Assembly: GCA_000226015.1 (NCBI GenBank)
Contig: JH152817.1
Coordinates: forward strand, 57,186-85,759
Length of the DNA stretch: 28,574 nucleotides
From: Mnemiopsis leidyi
Taxonomy: Eukaryota > Ctenophora > Tentaculata > Lobata > Bolinopsidae
Reading direction: 5' to 3'
Both the position numbers and the translations under genes were made by a program. The stretch's first letter is position 1; every line of letters starts with the position of its first letter. The notes beneath the pieces are model-generated. The model did no database searches. It had not been told where the DNA came from and was given only the letters and a program-made list of their open reading frames with translations. This document shows positions 1 to 12,487 of the stretch, piece by piece.

Positions 1-140
<140 letters not shown>

Positions 141-1307
141 CATGTTTGTGACTGTTTGCTGGTAGATTCTAATACTTGTCATTTGGCTCAACTTATTGGG
201 GACCTCAGGGAATTTAACGCTGATACTTTTGTGTTTAGGTGTGACTGTACATATTACAGTCAAATTTTGTCATGAGGCCCTAGTTAGAAGTAGAGCTTCT
301 GTTAAGAAACATTTTATGATATTATATGTGTCGATCATTCGCTAAACAACGTAAACTCTTCCCAGAATAAATTTAGCCTATTTCGAACAAAAAACGTATT
401 GTAGCTTCTAATTCATTAAGCTCTAGTGTATTTAAGGCTAGATATGGTATAATGTATAGTGTAAGTTCTCTACAGTATAATATATGCCATGTGAAATGTA
501 TGTGATTAGAACTGTGTTACTTTCGTGCTATAGGAATATTACACGCAACACCTACGATTTGAAACTATGTGGTCATGTTACTCAGGAATTTTCACTAATG
601 AGATGACCTCATTGCTATCGAACGTTCATTTTTTCCGAGTAGGTCGCCGACAGAACATGATTTCGTAAAATGATTTGTCTATACTGGTGTGACGTCATGA
701 TATTGGTAATCTTTAAATCACATTCACAAGGAAGCTGAAGACTATCAACCTTTTAGAGGTCAATCTAATAAGCCTAACTGTCATGTGACTTCAGGTGGAA
801 TGTCACCAAATTATGGTGTGAGAAGTATAAGAGGTATGTCTTGAATGCTATGCGGAGTCTTCAGGTATCAAATTTCTGATATCTGGACTGCTATTTCTGG
901 CAATAGCTAAGGGGCGCTAAAGTATAAAATGTGGAGAATTTTCTTTAGTGTGGTTTTAATTCATTTGCCACAGAGGAATCTTTATTATGTCTTTCTGGGC
1001 ATTAATACACCACCAATAAAAGCTTTTATCTTGGCGGGCAATAAGTTTAATATCTACTGAAACGCAACGAAATATTGCTGTAGCGTTGGTCCCTCAGCCT
1101 GTTTCTTTACTTCACTTTTTACTTCACTCATAGCAATGCTGCTTTGACATCAGGTCGTAAAGTAAGTCACAATGAGAGTGACAGACTTAGAGACTATCTT
1201 GGTGTGTGTGCTGTGAGCTAGGCTACCATTTCTTGAGTGTAACACGGACTTTTAAACGATATTCAAAGTAAATGTTCAACTCGAACTAACTCCGCATGCA
1301 ATTTCAG
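141..1307. other. Non-coding stretch upstream of first visible DLG5 exon
   Basis: AT-rich sequence with no exon I can support. It ends in the acceptor ATTTCAG at 1301-1307, and the first exon begins mid-codon (phase 1). This stretch is therefore at least partly an intron of the DLG5-like gene, whose 5' exons lie further upstream or are too short to recognise here. Confidence 0.7.
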
Positions 1308-4300
1308 ACACCAGTTCGGAGGACGAGAATGCCCCGCCCCGACCTCCTCCCCCTAAAGCTTCGCCCAAAAAGAGCCTCTCCAGACAGATTTCTGAGGATT
1401 TGTTTAAGAATTCGGCCCGACCGGGCGACTACAAGGCAAACAGTAACAACGTCAACAGCAAACCCGATACTAGCGCTCCTAAAGTGATGCCAAAGCCTAA
1501 AATTACTCCAAAACCCAAAATTGGGATTACTCCGCGCTATGTTCCACCTACAAATGGGGTACGTTTTTTCTGATTTATATCATGTTTTGTATAAACCTTC
1601 AACTTTTTGTTAATTTTACATGAAGAGGCATTCTGCTGGATCCGTTTGTAAGCAGAGTTTCCCATCAAAACTTATCTGCTGTTATTGCTTATCGTCCAAT
1701 CTTACTTCAAGAAGTTCGTTCTTGCAAAAAGTAACCCTGCTACTCGATCGCAGATTACAGAATAACGTTAATTCTCGAGGGAGTTAACTTTGACAGATTT
1801 CTTGTTATATCAAGAGTATATACATGTGCCATCTGTCAGCAACTTTCTAGGACTCTAGATGTTGAGTAATTAATCCCGCGACCGCTGTGTTGATACTTTT
1901 GTGGCCGGGCCACCATTCACTAAGGATGCTAACGTTTTCTCCGATCTTATTACCAAATCGAATTCTATTCTGACCACCAAACTAACGGCTTATCATGGAC
2001 ATTTAAGGCAAGTACGTATAACGGCTACAGGCGTGGGGACGTTAAGTCATAGACTTGCCGTTGTGCTCTGTTTTGGCAATGACGTCATCATATCCTGGGT
2101 TGCGCCCTGGACTAATTTGATGTGCTATTATGGAACGCGCGAAGTAGTTGGAGCAATATAGACGCAGAGTCACGCAATACTTTTCGGTGCGCGCAGCAGA
2201 ACGAGCAAATCATTTAAGCCAATCAGTAAGCCGTGTTAACCTGAACGATCTGGACGCTATCCCTCCATTCCATTGTTTGAATTCTCTACAATGACTGTGC
2301 AATGTTTGGACTCTGGAATTGAGATAATCAGCATGTTTCGGCTATTCTTATCGATCTTTGTAAATGAATGTAACGCCACTTTCAGGCACTTGAAGCACCT
2401 AAAGATGACCCACGGATTGAAGAGTTGGAAAAAGAAAATAGCAATTTGAAGAAGGAGATTGAAGACAAGAACAAAAAGTTAGCCGACCTAGAACGAAGTA
2501 AAAACGATACCAGCTCCGCCAGAGAGATAGCTAGACTCAAAACCAAGTATGAGAACTTGGAGCGTGAAAAAGACATGGTGCTCACTGAGAAGCTTGCAAT
2601 GGAAACAGAACAGAGTATTATCTTGAAAGAGAACGAGTTTCTGAAGAAGATGAAAGCAACTGCGGTCAGTAAGAGGGAAGTAGCACAGCACATAGAGGAC
2701 AAGGAGCTGGCGGAGCGGGCAAGGGATGAAGCTCTAAGAGAGGCTCAGAAAGTTAAACGAGATATGGACAATCTTCAGGTATTTAGAGGGGGATGTTAAA
2801 TACTCCTACACTAGGACACGACACCGATGACAGACATACCTTAAATCTACGTAGATGACAGAGGACAGACTACTGACGACCACAATGCAGCTATCGCTGG
2901 AGAAAGCCAGTCAATTTAGCAGGAACTTACAAGTTTTTTGATGAAACAATAAAAATCTTACCACTCGTTGTCTTTATTTCAGCGTGAAATCGGGGATGCT
3001 AACTACCAGAAAGATCTAAGAGACGATGAAAGAAGACGAGAAGCCCGCGATAAAGCCAGACTTGAGAAGGAATGTGAACGACTGAGGGAAGAGCTGCAGG
3101 AAGAACGGTCAGTTAAAAATTAATTCGTCTCTTATAGATTTCCTGACCAGTAACTTGCTGGTATAAAGTTGGATATAATATCAGAGTAAAATTGTTTTAA
3201 TATCAAATTCCATCTGTTTTAGGAAACATGCGACAAAACTGTCAAACAGTTCAGTGACATTGTCTCAGTACGAGAAACTACAAGATGAACTTGACAACAC
3301 TCGAAAAGAAGTAAAAACAGCTAACAGAGAACGAGACGCTGCCATTCAGGAAAAGGTTTTTATCTATCTTCTTGACTATCTTAATAGAATTCTGAAAAGT
3401 TGCGAGCTCCAGCATGCCATAGTTTGCATTTTATATAGCAGATTCCGCACATCTGCATGCCTGAACGGATGGAATGCTCTGTTGGCAGATAGATACAGAG
3501 GATTACATCGCATGTGTGATGAGTGGCGATATCTGTTCACTCCAGCCATTATGTAAACACTTACATTTCCTCGCGGCTACTGCAACACATTACTGCACTT
3601 GTTTTGCTTGCTTTTCATTTAGCAGATGTACTTTAGTAACTATAGTGTTACCTACTTTTTACTTTTAGTTTTGCCCACTGATTATTCGAGGAAATCTCAA
3701 GACAAGCTATAAAGCTTTATAATTGTAATTTCAAGATCGGACAGGGACATGCTTTAATACAGTAGCAAGCATATTTAGATAGTAGCTCAACGCTGAATCA
3801 CATATTTTACCACGGTGCACCGTGAGGTATTTGCTGACCAATTTGCTATCGCTCTAGAACACTCTGACGATGGAGAGAAAGTCGGGAGAGTCTGCAGAAA
3901 TCAGGAATCTCCAAGAAAAACTCTCGCAGTTAAACCAAAATGTCGTTAAGATAACTGATGAGAAGGTCAGCATGGAAAAGTATTAAGAGTGTGCTCAAAT
4001 TTGAAATTATTCTAAGTTTTTGTTTATATATGCTGGACTGGTGATGAATGTGTTAATGTTTGTATGCCTGTTTATTCCCTGCATACTTGGATGTTGATTG
4101 GAACACGGCATAAATTATATGAAAGCCATCGCAGTGAATGTGGGATTTGGTGAAATTTTTTAACCGAGTGACGATGTTGAATGTTCAATATTCAATATTC
4201 AATATTGATAATTAGAATATTCTGACAATCTTCAAAAACATCTATTTCAGAACAACATTGCATTTGAAAACGCCATGATTACGGACCAACTAAACGCTGC

Positions 4301-7300
4301 TCTAGTTGAAACAGAGGAACTGAAAAACGAGAAGAAACAGCTTATCGAGCAGAACGAGCTGATGAGAAATGACATAGAACATCTCCTGACGGAAAGAGAA
4401 GAAATCATGAACGAGCTGGACGAGACCAAAAAGGCCATGACGGGAAGCTCTGGAGAGAAAGAAGCAGCCATAGCTGCTCTGAGACAGAGTCTCAACAACC
4501 AACAGAGCATATCTGATACCTTCGAGGCTAAGTTCAACGAGGCCGAACGGAAGTTGATTCTTCTGGGCACTGAATTTAAGGCGCTTGCCGAAAGAGAAGA
4601 CGGGATGATTGAAGAACGTGGTGCTCTGAAGAAGAGTTTGGACGAAGCACTAGAGAAACTTGATCAGTTAACCCATGAAAGGGACACTGCCATGGCAGAT
4701 TACGATCAGATGTTCAAAGAGCGGGAAGAGTTCAAGAAGGAGGCAGCTGCTGCTGTAGAAGAGAAGGAAGTTATCGCTGCAGATCATCAACAAGCTCTAG
4801 ATGAGATAGAAAAACTTCACAACCACATTGCCCAGCTGGAGCGCGCTCCAGCTCCACCCCAAGTCGTACCGGAGGTTGCGCGGCCCCTTGCAGCAGCCCC
4901 TGAGAGGGTTGCTTCCCCTCCTCCTGCTCCCACTTCTTATGTTCCTGAAGACGAAGATTTCATTGAGGACAGAGACTGGCGAAGTGAGATCAAGGTCATT
5001 ATCCTCAACAAAGCTCAACACAAAGCCAGATCTTTCGGTTTCACTATCGGTGGCGGAATCGACAACCCCCACTACAAAGACAACCCAGAAGATTCTCACA
5101 TTTACGTTCTCCGAGTACAGACAAACGGTGTAGCCGACGGAGTTTTACACAGGGACGATGCTATCCTCTCTGTGAACGGAAACGATCTGTCTAAAGTGAA
5201 ACACGAGTACGCTGTCAGCACTCTGACAAGCTCAGGAGAGTGTATCGAGCTTGTTATCAGGAGGAAATTTGTTCCGGAGCTCATCAAAATCATCAACTTG
5301 TCACCCTATCTTGACCGAGGACTCGGTTTTAGCATTATCGGAGGTAAAAGTGAAGATGTTACACAAGATCCGGGTATTTACATCGCTAAAGTACTGCCTG
5401 GCGGAGCTGCTGAAGCTGAAGGGGTGATTGACAAGGGAGATAGAATCCTCACCATTAACGGATCTTACGTGGTGAATGTGAGTCGTAAATACGCTGAAGG
5501 GCTGCTCAGTAACTTAGACGAACAGTGCGTACTGAGAGTAGCGAAGCCCATGTCCATCCTTCCCTACGATAGGGATGACGAGAGAGTGGACGGTGGGATG
5601 CCTGGCCCTGCTAGAGACTACAAGAGAGGACGATCTACCGAGGACCTCAGACGTCCCATGTCTCCTGACCAGGATCTGTTCGGTCCTCCTGCTAACTTCA
5701 AGGATACTCGGGGTATGAACAGGGCTGGCTCTACTCCGCAACTCCATGACGATCGGCTGTACCAGAACCACATGCCTCCTCCAATAGATCCCTTGAAGAG
5801 GTCCTCGTCTCAGGGACACCTGCTGAGAAACAGACCTGATCAAGGACACGATCTCCAGAGATCTAGATCACAGGATTGGGCTCCTCCTCACATGATGGAT
5901 CCTAGGAACTTTGCGCCGTCTTATGCGATGCGCCGCATCAACATCAGACGTCCTAACGCCCAAACTTCGCTGGGACTTGAAGTTTACACTGCCACATCTG
6001 GGCAGAGCGGTATCTTCGTAAACAAACTTGACAAGATGGGCCTCAGCTTTAAATCAGGCCTCAGATGTGCTGATCAAATCCTCGAAGTAAACGGTAGGAA
6101 TCTAAGGAATGCAACTCATGACGAGGCAGTTGGAATCCTGTCATCCAGCGTAAACCTCAATCTGATCTGTCAGCAGAATCCCAAGCAGTTTGGAGAGATG
6201 CACCAGAGCATGAGGAGCGGCTTCTTTGTCCGAGCTCTGTATGCCTACAGTGGAGGCCTGGACTCTGGTCTGAGTTTCAAGGAGGGTGACGTGTTTCATG
6301 TAGTGGACCGAGAGAGCATGGAGCAGGAGGGGTGGTGGCTGGGACTGCTGCTGCGTGGCGCCACCGCCGTGCAATGTGGCGAAATCCCGTCTCACCACCG
6401 CGCCGTCCAGTTTATCCAACAGAAGTACGGTCCTCCTGTGGACCAGCAAGGAGGGAGGAAGGGCAAGAAATCTCTCCTTGGCGGTGTATTCAAGAAGGGT
6501 GATGCCATGGGTCAAGCCAGTAGTATGGACGATCATCTGAACGCTAACGACATCGTACCGTACGAGCCTGTTGTCAGGAGAGATCTCAACTACTGTCGAC
6601 CTATCATTATTCTCGGTGAGTGAAGTAACGATACGTCTCCTTCTTCTTTTTAAGATTTTATCTCGTTGCACTAGGTAGGTATCAAAAGTGGATTCCATTT
6701 CTATTTTCTTTAGTGACATGAATTGCCTGTGTAAAAATTCAAATGATCAACAATTTTCAGGCCCGCTGACTGAGTTACTGAACGACCGCCTAGTCAATGA
6801 TTGTCCTGAAATGTTTAACAGGTATGTTCATGTTAGTTGTAAAGAGGAGTTCTTCCGGGGAGGGGTCACAAAATTCTTCGCGACGTTTACCAGCGATTGA
6901 CCAATAAAAGTACGGTACGGCCATTTCTCGTGATATAAACAATTTGTTACCACTCCCCAAAATTCCTTTCTCCTGCTTAAACACTAGACTGAGTGTAAAA
7001 TTTTAACAAAACTGCTTTAAGTTGCACGTCTCGTTTACTTCAATCCCTTGAACTAATCGTCACCAGGTGTATCCTGTACACGACAAGATCTCCCGACAGA
7101 GACGAAATTAACGGTCGTGATTTCTGGTTTGTTTCCCAGGTAAGTTTTAAGAGATTCAGATTTGAGTTGTCCTGATTTTCCTTTTTATATTGAAATCTTT
7201 TTTACATATGCGAGTAACTGTTTTAACATAACCTCCATTACAGCAACAAATAGAAGACATACAGGCCGGTAGAGAAGATGACAAATTCGTGGAATGTCGT

Positions 7301-8218
7301 CACATCAGTGGACACACATATTACTACAGTGGAAATGCTATCAAAGAGGTATGCAGTTTTGACAATTTACTCAATATTGCGATTTTTCCTGGGTTAAATC
7401 TATTGCGAGTGGCTATTTATCTTATTGAATTTTACGAGCTTTGTTTAAGAACCCTCGCATTTTCCAAATATGTTTCAGAACATATTTTCCAAACAGCATT
7501 TTATTCAGGTGGCAAAACAAAACAAGCACTGCGTACTGAATGTTGGAATTCACTCCATTGACAGACTCCACTCTGTCGACCTTTACCCCATTGTCATTTT
7601 TGTTAAGTTCAAGTCTGCCCAGGATATCAGGTAATAGTCATCGGTACCAAAATGTATTTACTTTGGGCTTTGTCACAATTTATGTTACATACTCTTTTGT
7701 TAAGTTAAGCATTTCGCACTAAATCAAGTCTCCTATTTTGTTCATAAAACAGTGCGCTAATGGCGCACCATACACCTTATAACTGGAATCCAGATTCTGG
7801 AACTCATTTTCCCCTATTTAAATCCCATCTGATTTGAAACGATTTTTTTAGGCAACAATTCAATGATCGCTGTTCTATCGAGCAAGCACAGAAAGTGTTC
7901 GAAAAGGCTGTAAAGTTGGAACGTGGTTTTAGCGATAAATTTAGCGGTAAGCTTCAAATAAATTTCAGCCAATTTTGCATTATTTTTACAGTAGTTAATT
8001 TCATTTCTTCTATTAAACTTTAAATCAAAACATCTTGAGGGAAAGAAAATGCATTTTTCCGTTTTTCAACTTTCCAGTTGCAACTAACTTGCTAGTTAAC
8101 ATATAAAATTTCAGCGATCTTTAGCGGGATCTCCATGGAAGAAGTGTTCCTGAAAATAAAAGACTACATACGAGACAACGCTGCCAATGTCATGTGGGAC
8201 AGACAGAACATGCAGTGA
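1308..8218 (+). CDS. DLG5: Disks large homolog 5-like MAGUK scaffold protein (5' partial)
   Basis: Twelve exons join in one frame with GT-AG introns: 1308-1558, 2386-2778, 2983-3107, 3223-3355, 3858-3965, 4251-6615, 6761-6821, 7067-7139, 7244-7348, 7509-7630, 7852-7946, 8115-8218 (TGA at 8216). They give 1310 residues, numbered from the first full codon at 1310. Order: proline/lysine-rich N-terminal segment (1-83), long charged coiled coil (about 84-530), PDZ (583-675, loop FGFTIGGG), PDZ (681-768, LGFSIIGG), Arg/Ser/Pro linker, PDZ (897-978, LGLEVYT), SH3 (994-1058, ALYAY, GWWLG, GEIPS), guanylate-kinase-like domain (1119-1310, starting RPIIILGP). This order is that of DLG5, a membrane-associated scaffold for cell polarity and junctions. 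The GK domain lacks a P-loop, as in other MAGUKs, so it should bind ligands rather than act as a kinase. DLG5 usually has four PDZ domains; I see three. The first exon starts mid-codon, so the N-terminus is missing. Confidence 0.93.
1559..2385 (+). other. DLG5 intron, 827 bases
   Basis: Donor GTACGT after codon GGG, acceptor TTTCAG before GCACTTGAA; phase 0. An 86-codon open frame at 1901-2161 has no recognisable domain and no splice support, so I treat it as chance. No repeat seen. Confidence 0.75.
3356..3857 (+). other. DLG5 intron, 502 bases
   Basis: Donor GTTTTT (weak) after AAG, acceptor CTCTAG before AACACT. Nothing else is recognisable. The upstream exon stays open into this intron until 3556, so retention would add unrelated residues and then a stop. 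Confidence 0.7.
4178..4206. repeat. Short TTCAATA-type tandem repeat in a DLG5 intron
   Basis: A few heptamer copies around the sequence TTCAATATTCAATATT lie about 45 bases upstream of the acceptor of the large 2365-base exon. Simple AT-rich repeat; no function inferred. Confidence 0.7.
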
Positions 8219-9649
8219 CCAGAATTATCTCATCTACACAGAATTTCTAAATCTAGTGATGACAATTCGTCATGCAACATGTTGAGGGGTGAACGCCCAG
8301 GCAGCTACTGGCCTGTTCCTCTATTTCGAGCTGCTAATATCAAATTCCTTCTCGAGATTATAAGTTTGGAACAGCACCACTTTCGAGACAAGCATGGTCG
8401 TTGTCTTTATCTAAATCTTTGTTATATTGGTTATGAAGCCTTAATATTATTGATATTATTTCTATGTCGATGACATTTTCATTTGTGTAGTAGTGATGCA
8501 TTCATCTACAGACTGATTTACAGATTAGATTCTATCCATAATTTGATTGCTAGATTCATTATTTTACGTTTTACCTTCAGAATTCAGACAGATTATTTCC
8601 AGAGTTTAACTCTTTCAGACTACAATTATAGATAGAAAAAAAATTAATTCTTGAATGTCTCTTTTCACAGTTTTGGGTTAAAGTTGGACCTTATTTTAGA
8701 ATTTCAGACAGATTTATTTGCTATAAATGACGCTTATTTTAAATTGGGGAAATTCGAACTACACTCGAGCATAGTGAAAGTTTCAACTGGTTTTGTTCCC
8801 TATTTGCAAAACAATTTACTTAATGAGTCTCCTCGCCTTCCAACTAGCGATATTGTTCATTAATTGAATTATTGATTTAATTAATTTAGGTAGCAGTAGA
8901 CCCATACATTAATTTAGATTATGAGGATCATGTAACTATTAAAGAAAATAATTATGTAAAACTGGTTTCCCCTTACGATTTTATTGGTGCTTGACGTTAG
9001 GTTGAGCTGACTTTTAGATTTTTAAAGATTAAAGTTGTGCTGAAATTAAATTGCGAGATTAACATTCAACATGTTACAAAAACATGTTGATATCATGATA
9101 TAAGCATAATTTTAATGATTGGCACGAACGATAATGAACCAATAATCACGATTAACGGACAGTCTTCCGCCATTCACAGTGGAAGCACTCCTTAGCATGC
9201 ACGCGTAAGTTTGACTGAAAGTGATTATTCTACTAAAATTTAAGTCATGAAATTGAAACAGATGAAGGCAAAACTAATTAACTCACTAAAGTTTAAGTAA
9301 TTCGAAGTCCCTTTTCACGTGAGCTTGTTTCATTTGATTAATATTATGCTTGCCTCTGCTAAAATTTGGACAGCAGTATCCTGTCTTTCTGCAACACCGG
9401 ATATACTCATGGTATATTTTTGACCTGTCATCCAACAATCTTTGATCTTGTAAGGACAAAATTGTATAGAAATAGAATTAGATTATCATAATGCCTTTTG
9501 GGTGGGTTAACCTAAACTTGATTAGAAAGCTGATATAAATGTTTACTTATTTTGTATCATAGAATGTACATTGTACAAGTACTGAATTTTATCATATTTT
9601 ATTTTGACGTTGAAAACCTTCAAATACCCGTCTTTTATTGATGAAGATC
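8219..9649. other. DLG5 3' flank and AT-rich intergenic DNA
   Basis: No coding exon on either strand. A canonical AATAAA is not visible soon after the DLG5 stop. An ATTAAA variant at 8938-8943 is the best candidate for the transcript end but is weak. The rest is AT-rich without recognisable structure. Confidence 0.6.
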
Positions 9650-9794
9650 ATTGCTTGTAGTTGTATACCGTATTGGATCCTCAGGTGCATCATATTTGAG
9701 GAAAGAATGTATTTCTCGTGTCTGTCTGCGTGGCTCGTTGACGAGATTATATCGGTATCCGTGTAAGTCTAACGTTCCGCCTTACGAAACGATA

Positions 9795-9888
9795 GAGAGC
9801 AGCAAAACTGCGAGTCGGGTAACATCTCGACAGCACATGCACCGCGACAGTTGTCGAGGTGTTACCCGACTCACAGCTTGCTGCTCTC
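9795..9888. repeat. Inverted repeat (hairpin), arms about 36 bases
   Basis: The left arm (9795-9831) starts GAGAGCAGCAAAACTG and runs through GAGTCGGGTAACATCTCGAC. The right arm (9853-9888) is its near-complement, GTCGAGGTGTTACCCGACTC followed by CAGCTTGCTGCTCTC. The loop is about 21 bases. Part of the larger repeat cluster. Confidence 0.85.
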
Positions 9889-10098
9889 CTGGCGAGAACG
9901 TAAGACGGATATCACTTGTACGGCAGCGCGCACCCTCCTGTCATTTTATTCCCATTTTATTCCCTCTATTCGCTTCGAATGAGGGTCGGACGAAGTCAGA
10001 CAAGATATCACATATCATCTCGTCAAGTTCAACGCGACCGGAGAGGCGCGCGCTACAGACTCACACAGCGACCAGCGTGAGACAAAAATAATTAATGA

Positions 10099-10134
10099 CG
10101 GGAGGGTGCGCGCTGCTGTACAAGCACCCTCCCG
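10099..10134. repeat. Perfect 11-bp inverted repeat
   Basis: CGGGAGGGTGC at 10099-10109 pairs perfectly with GCACCCTCCCG at 10124-10134 around a 14-base loop. The left arm belongs to a module that recurs near 10888 and, inverted, near 9919. Confidence 0.9.
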
Positions 10135-10338
10135 ACATTTTCATTTTATTCTCGGATTAGCTGTTCGCTTCGTTGTAGGTTGATAACCTACTGTCGCGGC
10201 CATCACGCGCTGTCACGCATTTCTGGCCTCTAGACGCGCATCGCCCGTTGATTCGCTTCGAAGAAGGAGAGTCTGATAAAGTCAGACATGCAGTATGCTC
10301 GAGCTGGCGACCTGTTCAAATTTGAAGCCGCGCGCCTA

Positions 10339-10701
10339 NNNNNNNNNNNNNNNNNNNNNNNNNNNNNNNNNNNNNNNNNNNNNNNNNNNNNNNNNNNNNN
10401 NNNNNNNNNNNNNNNNNNNNNNNNNNNNNNNNNNNNNNNNNNNNNNNNNNNNNNNNNNNNNNNNNNNNNNNNNNNNNNNNNNNNNNNNNNNNNNNNNNNN
10501 NNNNNNNNNNNNNNNNNNNNNNNNNNNNNNNNNNNNNNNNNNNNNNNNNNNNNNNNNNNNNNNNNNNNNNNNNNNNNNNNNNNNNNNNNNNNNNNNNNNN
10601 NNNNNNNNNNNNNNNNNNNNNNNNNNNNNNNNNNNNNNNNNNNNNNNNNNNNNNNNNNNNNNNNNNNNNNNNNNNNNNNNNNNNNNNNNNNNNNNNNNNN
10701 N
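10339..10701. other. Assembly gap (363 N)
   Basis: A run of N. It abuts the left arm of a hairpin at 10702, which suggests the assembler failed in palindromic DNA. The stated length may be an estimate. Reading frames called across it are meaningless. Confidence 0.99.
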
Positions 10702-10822
10702 TTTAGCTGCGTGAGTCGGTATCACCGCGACAACCAAACTGTAGGCGTTGTAATTGTCTGACTTTGTCCGACCCTCATTCGAAGCGAATATTGTCGCGGT
10801 GATACCCGACTCACGCAGCTAA
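10702..10822. repeat. Long inverted repeat (about 32-bp arms)
   Basis: The left arm at 10702-10733 begins TTTAGCTGCGTGAGTCGG. The right arm at 10790-10822 is its complement and ends CCCGACTCACGCAGCTAAA, with one extra base relative to the left arm. The loop of about 56 bases carries an inverted copy of the TTCGCTTCGAATGAGGGTC module. The left arm touches the gap, so it may extend further. Confidence 0.9.
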
Positions 10823-10826
10823 AGCT

Positions 10827-11088
10827 GAACGTTTCGTTAGAACGTTAGACGGATATAATCTCGTCAAAGCGAATAGAGAATAAAATGACGGGAGGGTGCG
10901 CGCTGCTGTAAAATGTAGGCGAATCCGAAAGTTGTATCCACTTTTGGGTTGCATTGCGGCAGCTTGGCTGCCGCGCCGCGCGCGGGGGCCGCCGCTTCGC
11001 GGCAGCAGGTCAGGTAACGTCTGACAACTTTTGGGACAGTGCGTGTTGACGAAATGATATCCGTCTAACGTTCTAACGAAACGCGAGG
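10827..11088. repeat. Element-like unit bounded by about 38-bp inverted repeats
   Basis: The left end has CGTTTCGTTAGAACGTTAG then ACGGATATAATCTCGTCA. The right end, around 11048-11088, is TGACGAAATGATATCC then GTCTAACGTTCTAACGAAACG, its near-perfect complement. The interior holds a copy of the GGGAGGGTGCGCGCTGCTGT module and two small GC hairpins (10956-10974; 10991-11003). No coding sequence. It has the shape of a MITE or foldback unit, but I could not define target-site duplications. Confidence 0.7.
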
Positions 11089-11190
11089 AGAGCAGAAATG
11101 AGAAAACTGCGAGCCGCGCGCGGGTCGGGTAACACCTCGACAGCAATGCGTGCAGTAAATTCAAGGCGTTTCGGAGACTTTTTTCGTTCA

Positions 11191-12487
11191 TTTTTGTTCA
11201 TTCTGTTTTAACGGTCGATGCGCGTCTAGAATTTCTTGGAAATTCATCGTCATTCAGAACTTAACAAACCGTTTTAATGTCCTTAATTTACTGTCCTCAA
11301 ACTTTGAGTCAAAGTGGATACAATATCTCGGATACTCCAGGGACATATTCAATATTTGGGACAAATGCATCCGCCCACTAAGGCCCCTTCCGGACATTGT
11401 AGAGTGCCCCAACTTTGCAGGGACACATCTAATTCTAATAACGATACAAACCAATTCCAATTCATTTTGGGGCGTTGATTTAAAAATTATAACTTTTAAA
11501 TTTTCGTTCATTTTCGTTCATTCTGGTCATTCCAGGAACCGGGAGCACTCTAGAAGTAGAACGTTTTTGAATGCCCTATGGTGTAGAACTTAGTCATATC
11601 AACAAGGTACAATCAAATAAATTGATTATCATACATCATACTCTACCAAGCCTAAAAAAGCACTGTCCCAATTTTGTCCCATGGATACAAAATCGATACA
11701 ATTTAGATTTTGGATACAAAATCTCGGATTCATCAACTCGCTCCAAATCCGGACAGGTCGCCAGCTCGCTGCATGTGAGTGACATCATATAGTTACTCTC
11801 CCGACATTTTATCCGCGGATTCGAAGAATGACTATGAGTTTGAGAATATGAACCTCAGACTTGGCTGCTCTGCGTCTTCTAGCAAGCTAATTAATAATCA
11901 CATGATCCGTGATACCCAATATAGAAATATTACTATGAAATTGAAGTATCAGCAGTTGGCATTTGACAAGTTATCTATTGCATTCGTGAATAATACTATT
12001 AATAAATCGAAAATAAAACAAAATTTCAGTTCCAGACAATTTGGGTCTGCCAATAAGTTAAGAATACCTCAGACTCAGAGTTAACACTAACAGTGACACA
12101 TCGTAGACATACAAAACAAGCCCAGATACAATTAAATTCTTTCTAAATCATGTGTCATTGATAAAACCTGACAGACATATTAATTTCCGTAAATAAGTTG
12201 TTTTTTAGATGCAGTATGGAGATTTGATTTAAAAATTAAAACTTCGGGAATTTTAAAGTTTTTAACCTTGTGTTATTCCTCGTCACTTCACAGGCAGTTG
12301 CTTTAAATGCAAAATAACCTAAGAAATGTAAAACTATCCTAACTGTTGCTGTTATGGTTAAAACAATATAAAATGCAAATAACTGGCATGAACAGAAATA
12401 AACGGTGCTGGACACAAATTATTAAAAATGAACCCTAGGAAGTAATAATTTAATCTAAAAACTCCACTAAAATTAACATTGTAAATG
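11191..12487. other. Intergenic DNA between repeat cluster and DDX18 3' end
   Basis: No gene recognised. Short dispersed similarities occur: TGGATACAATATCTCGGAT near 11312 resembles TGGATACAAAATCTCGGAT near 11710, and TTCGTTCATTTT-type words occur near 11183 and 11503. This hints at old repeats. A possible minus-strand poly(A) signal (ATTAAA) for DDX18 is at 12449-12454, only about 35 bases past the stop. Confidence 0.55.

Larger units (their letters stand above)
9650..11190. repeat. GC-rich cluster of nested inverted and direct repeats (foldback-like), with gap
   Basis: This block stands out by base composition from its AT-rich flanks. It is built from a few modules present several times in both orientations. 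One module contains GAGTCGGGTAAC (near 9812, 11128; inverted at 9860, 10803). One contains GGGAGGGTGCGCGCTGCTGT (10100, 10890; inverted, with one change, near 9920-9938). One contains ATTCGCTTCGAATGAGGGTC (near 9968; inverted near 10769). One contains CCGTCTAACGTTCTAACGAA (11062; inverted at 10835). Several pairs form long hairpins. No transposase or other coding capacity is visible. It resembles a foldback or non-autonomous DNA transposon cluster. The family is not identified. Confidence 0.75.

Noticed and set aside
1901..2161. 86-codon open frame in a DLG5 intron
   Set aside because: No domain, no splice evidence, and the DLG5 frame joins cleanly across the intron without it.
9651..10091. 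146-codon open frame in the repeat cluster
   Set aside because: It runs through hairpin arms and repeated modules; composition is that of the repeats, with no protein family pattern.
10288..10761. Reading frames spanning the N gap
   Set aside because: Mostly unknown residues created by N; no evidence of coding.
9650..11190. CRISPR array or prokaryotic element
   Set aside because: Repeats are inverted and unevenly spaced without regular spacers, and the surrounding genes are spliced animal genes.
11571..12084. Two plus-strand open frames of 73 and 101 codons downstream of the repeat cluster
   Set aside because: AT-rich, no recognisable motif, and no convincing splice or family evidence.
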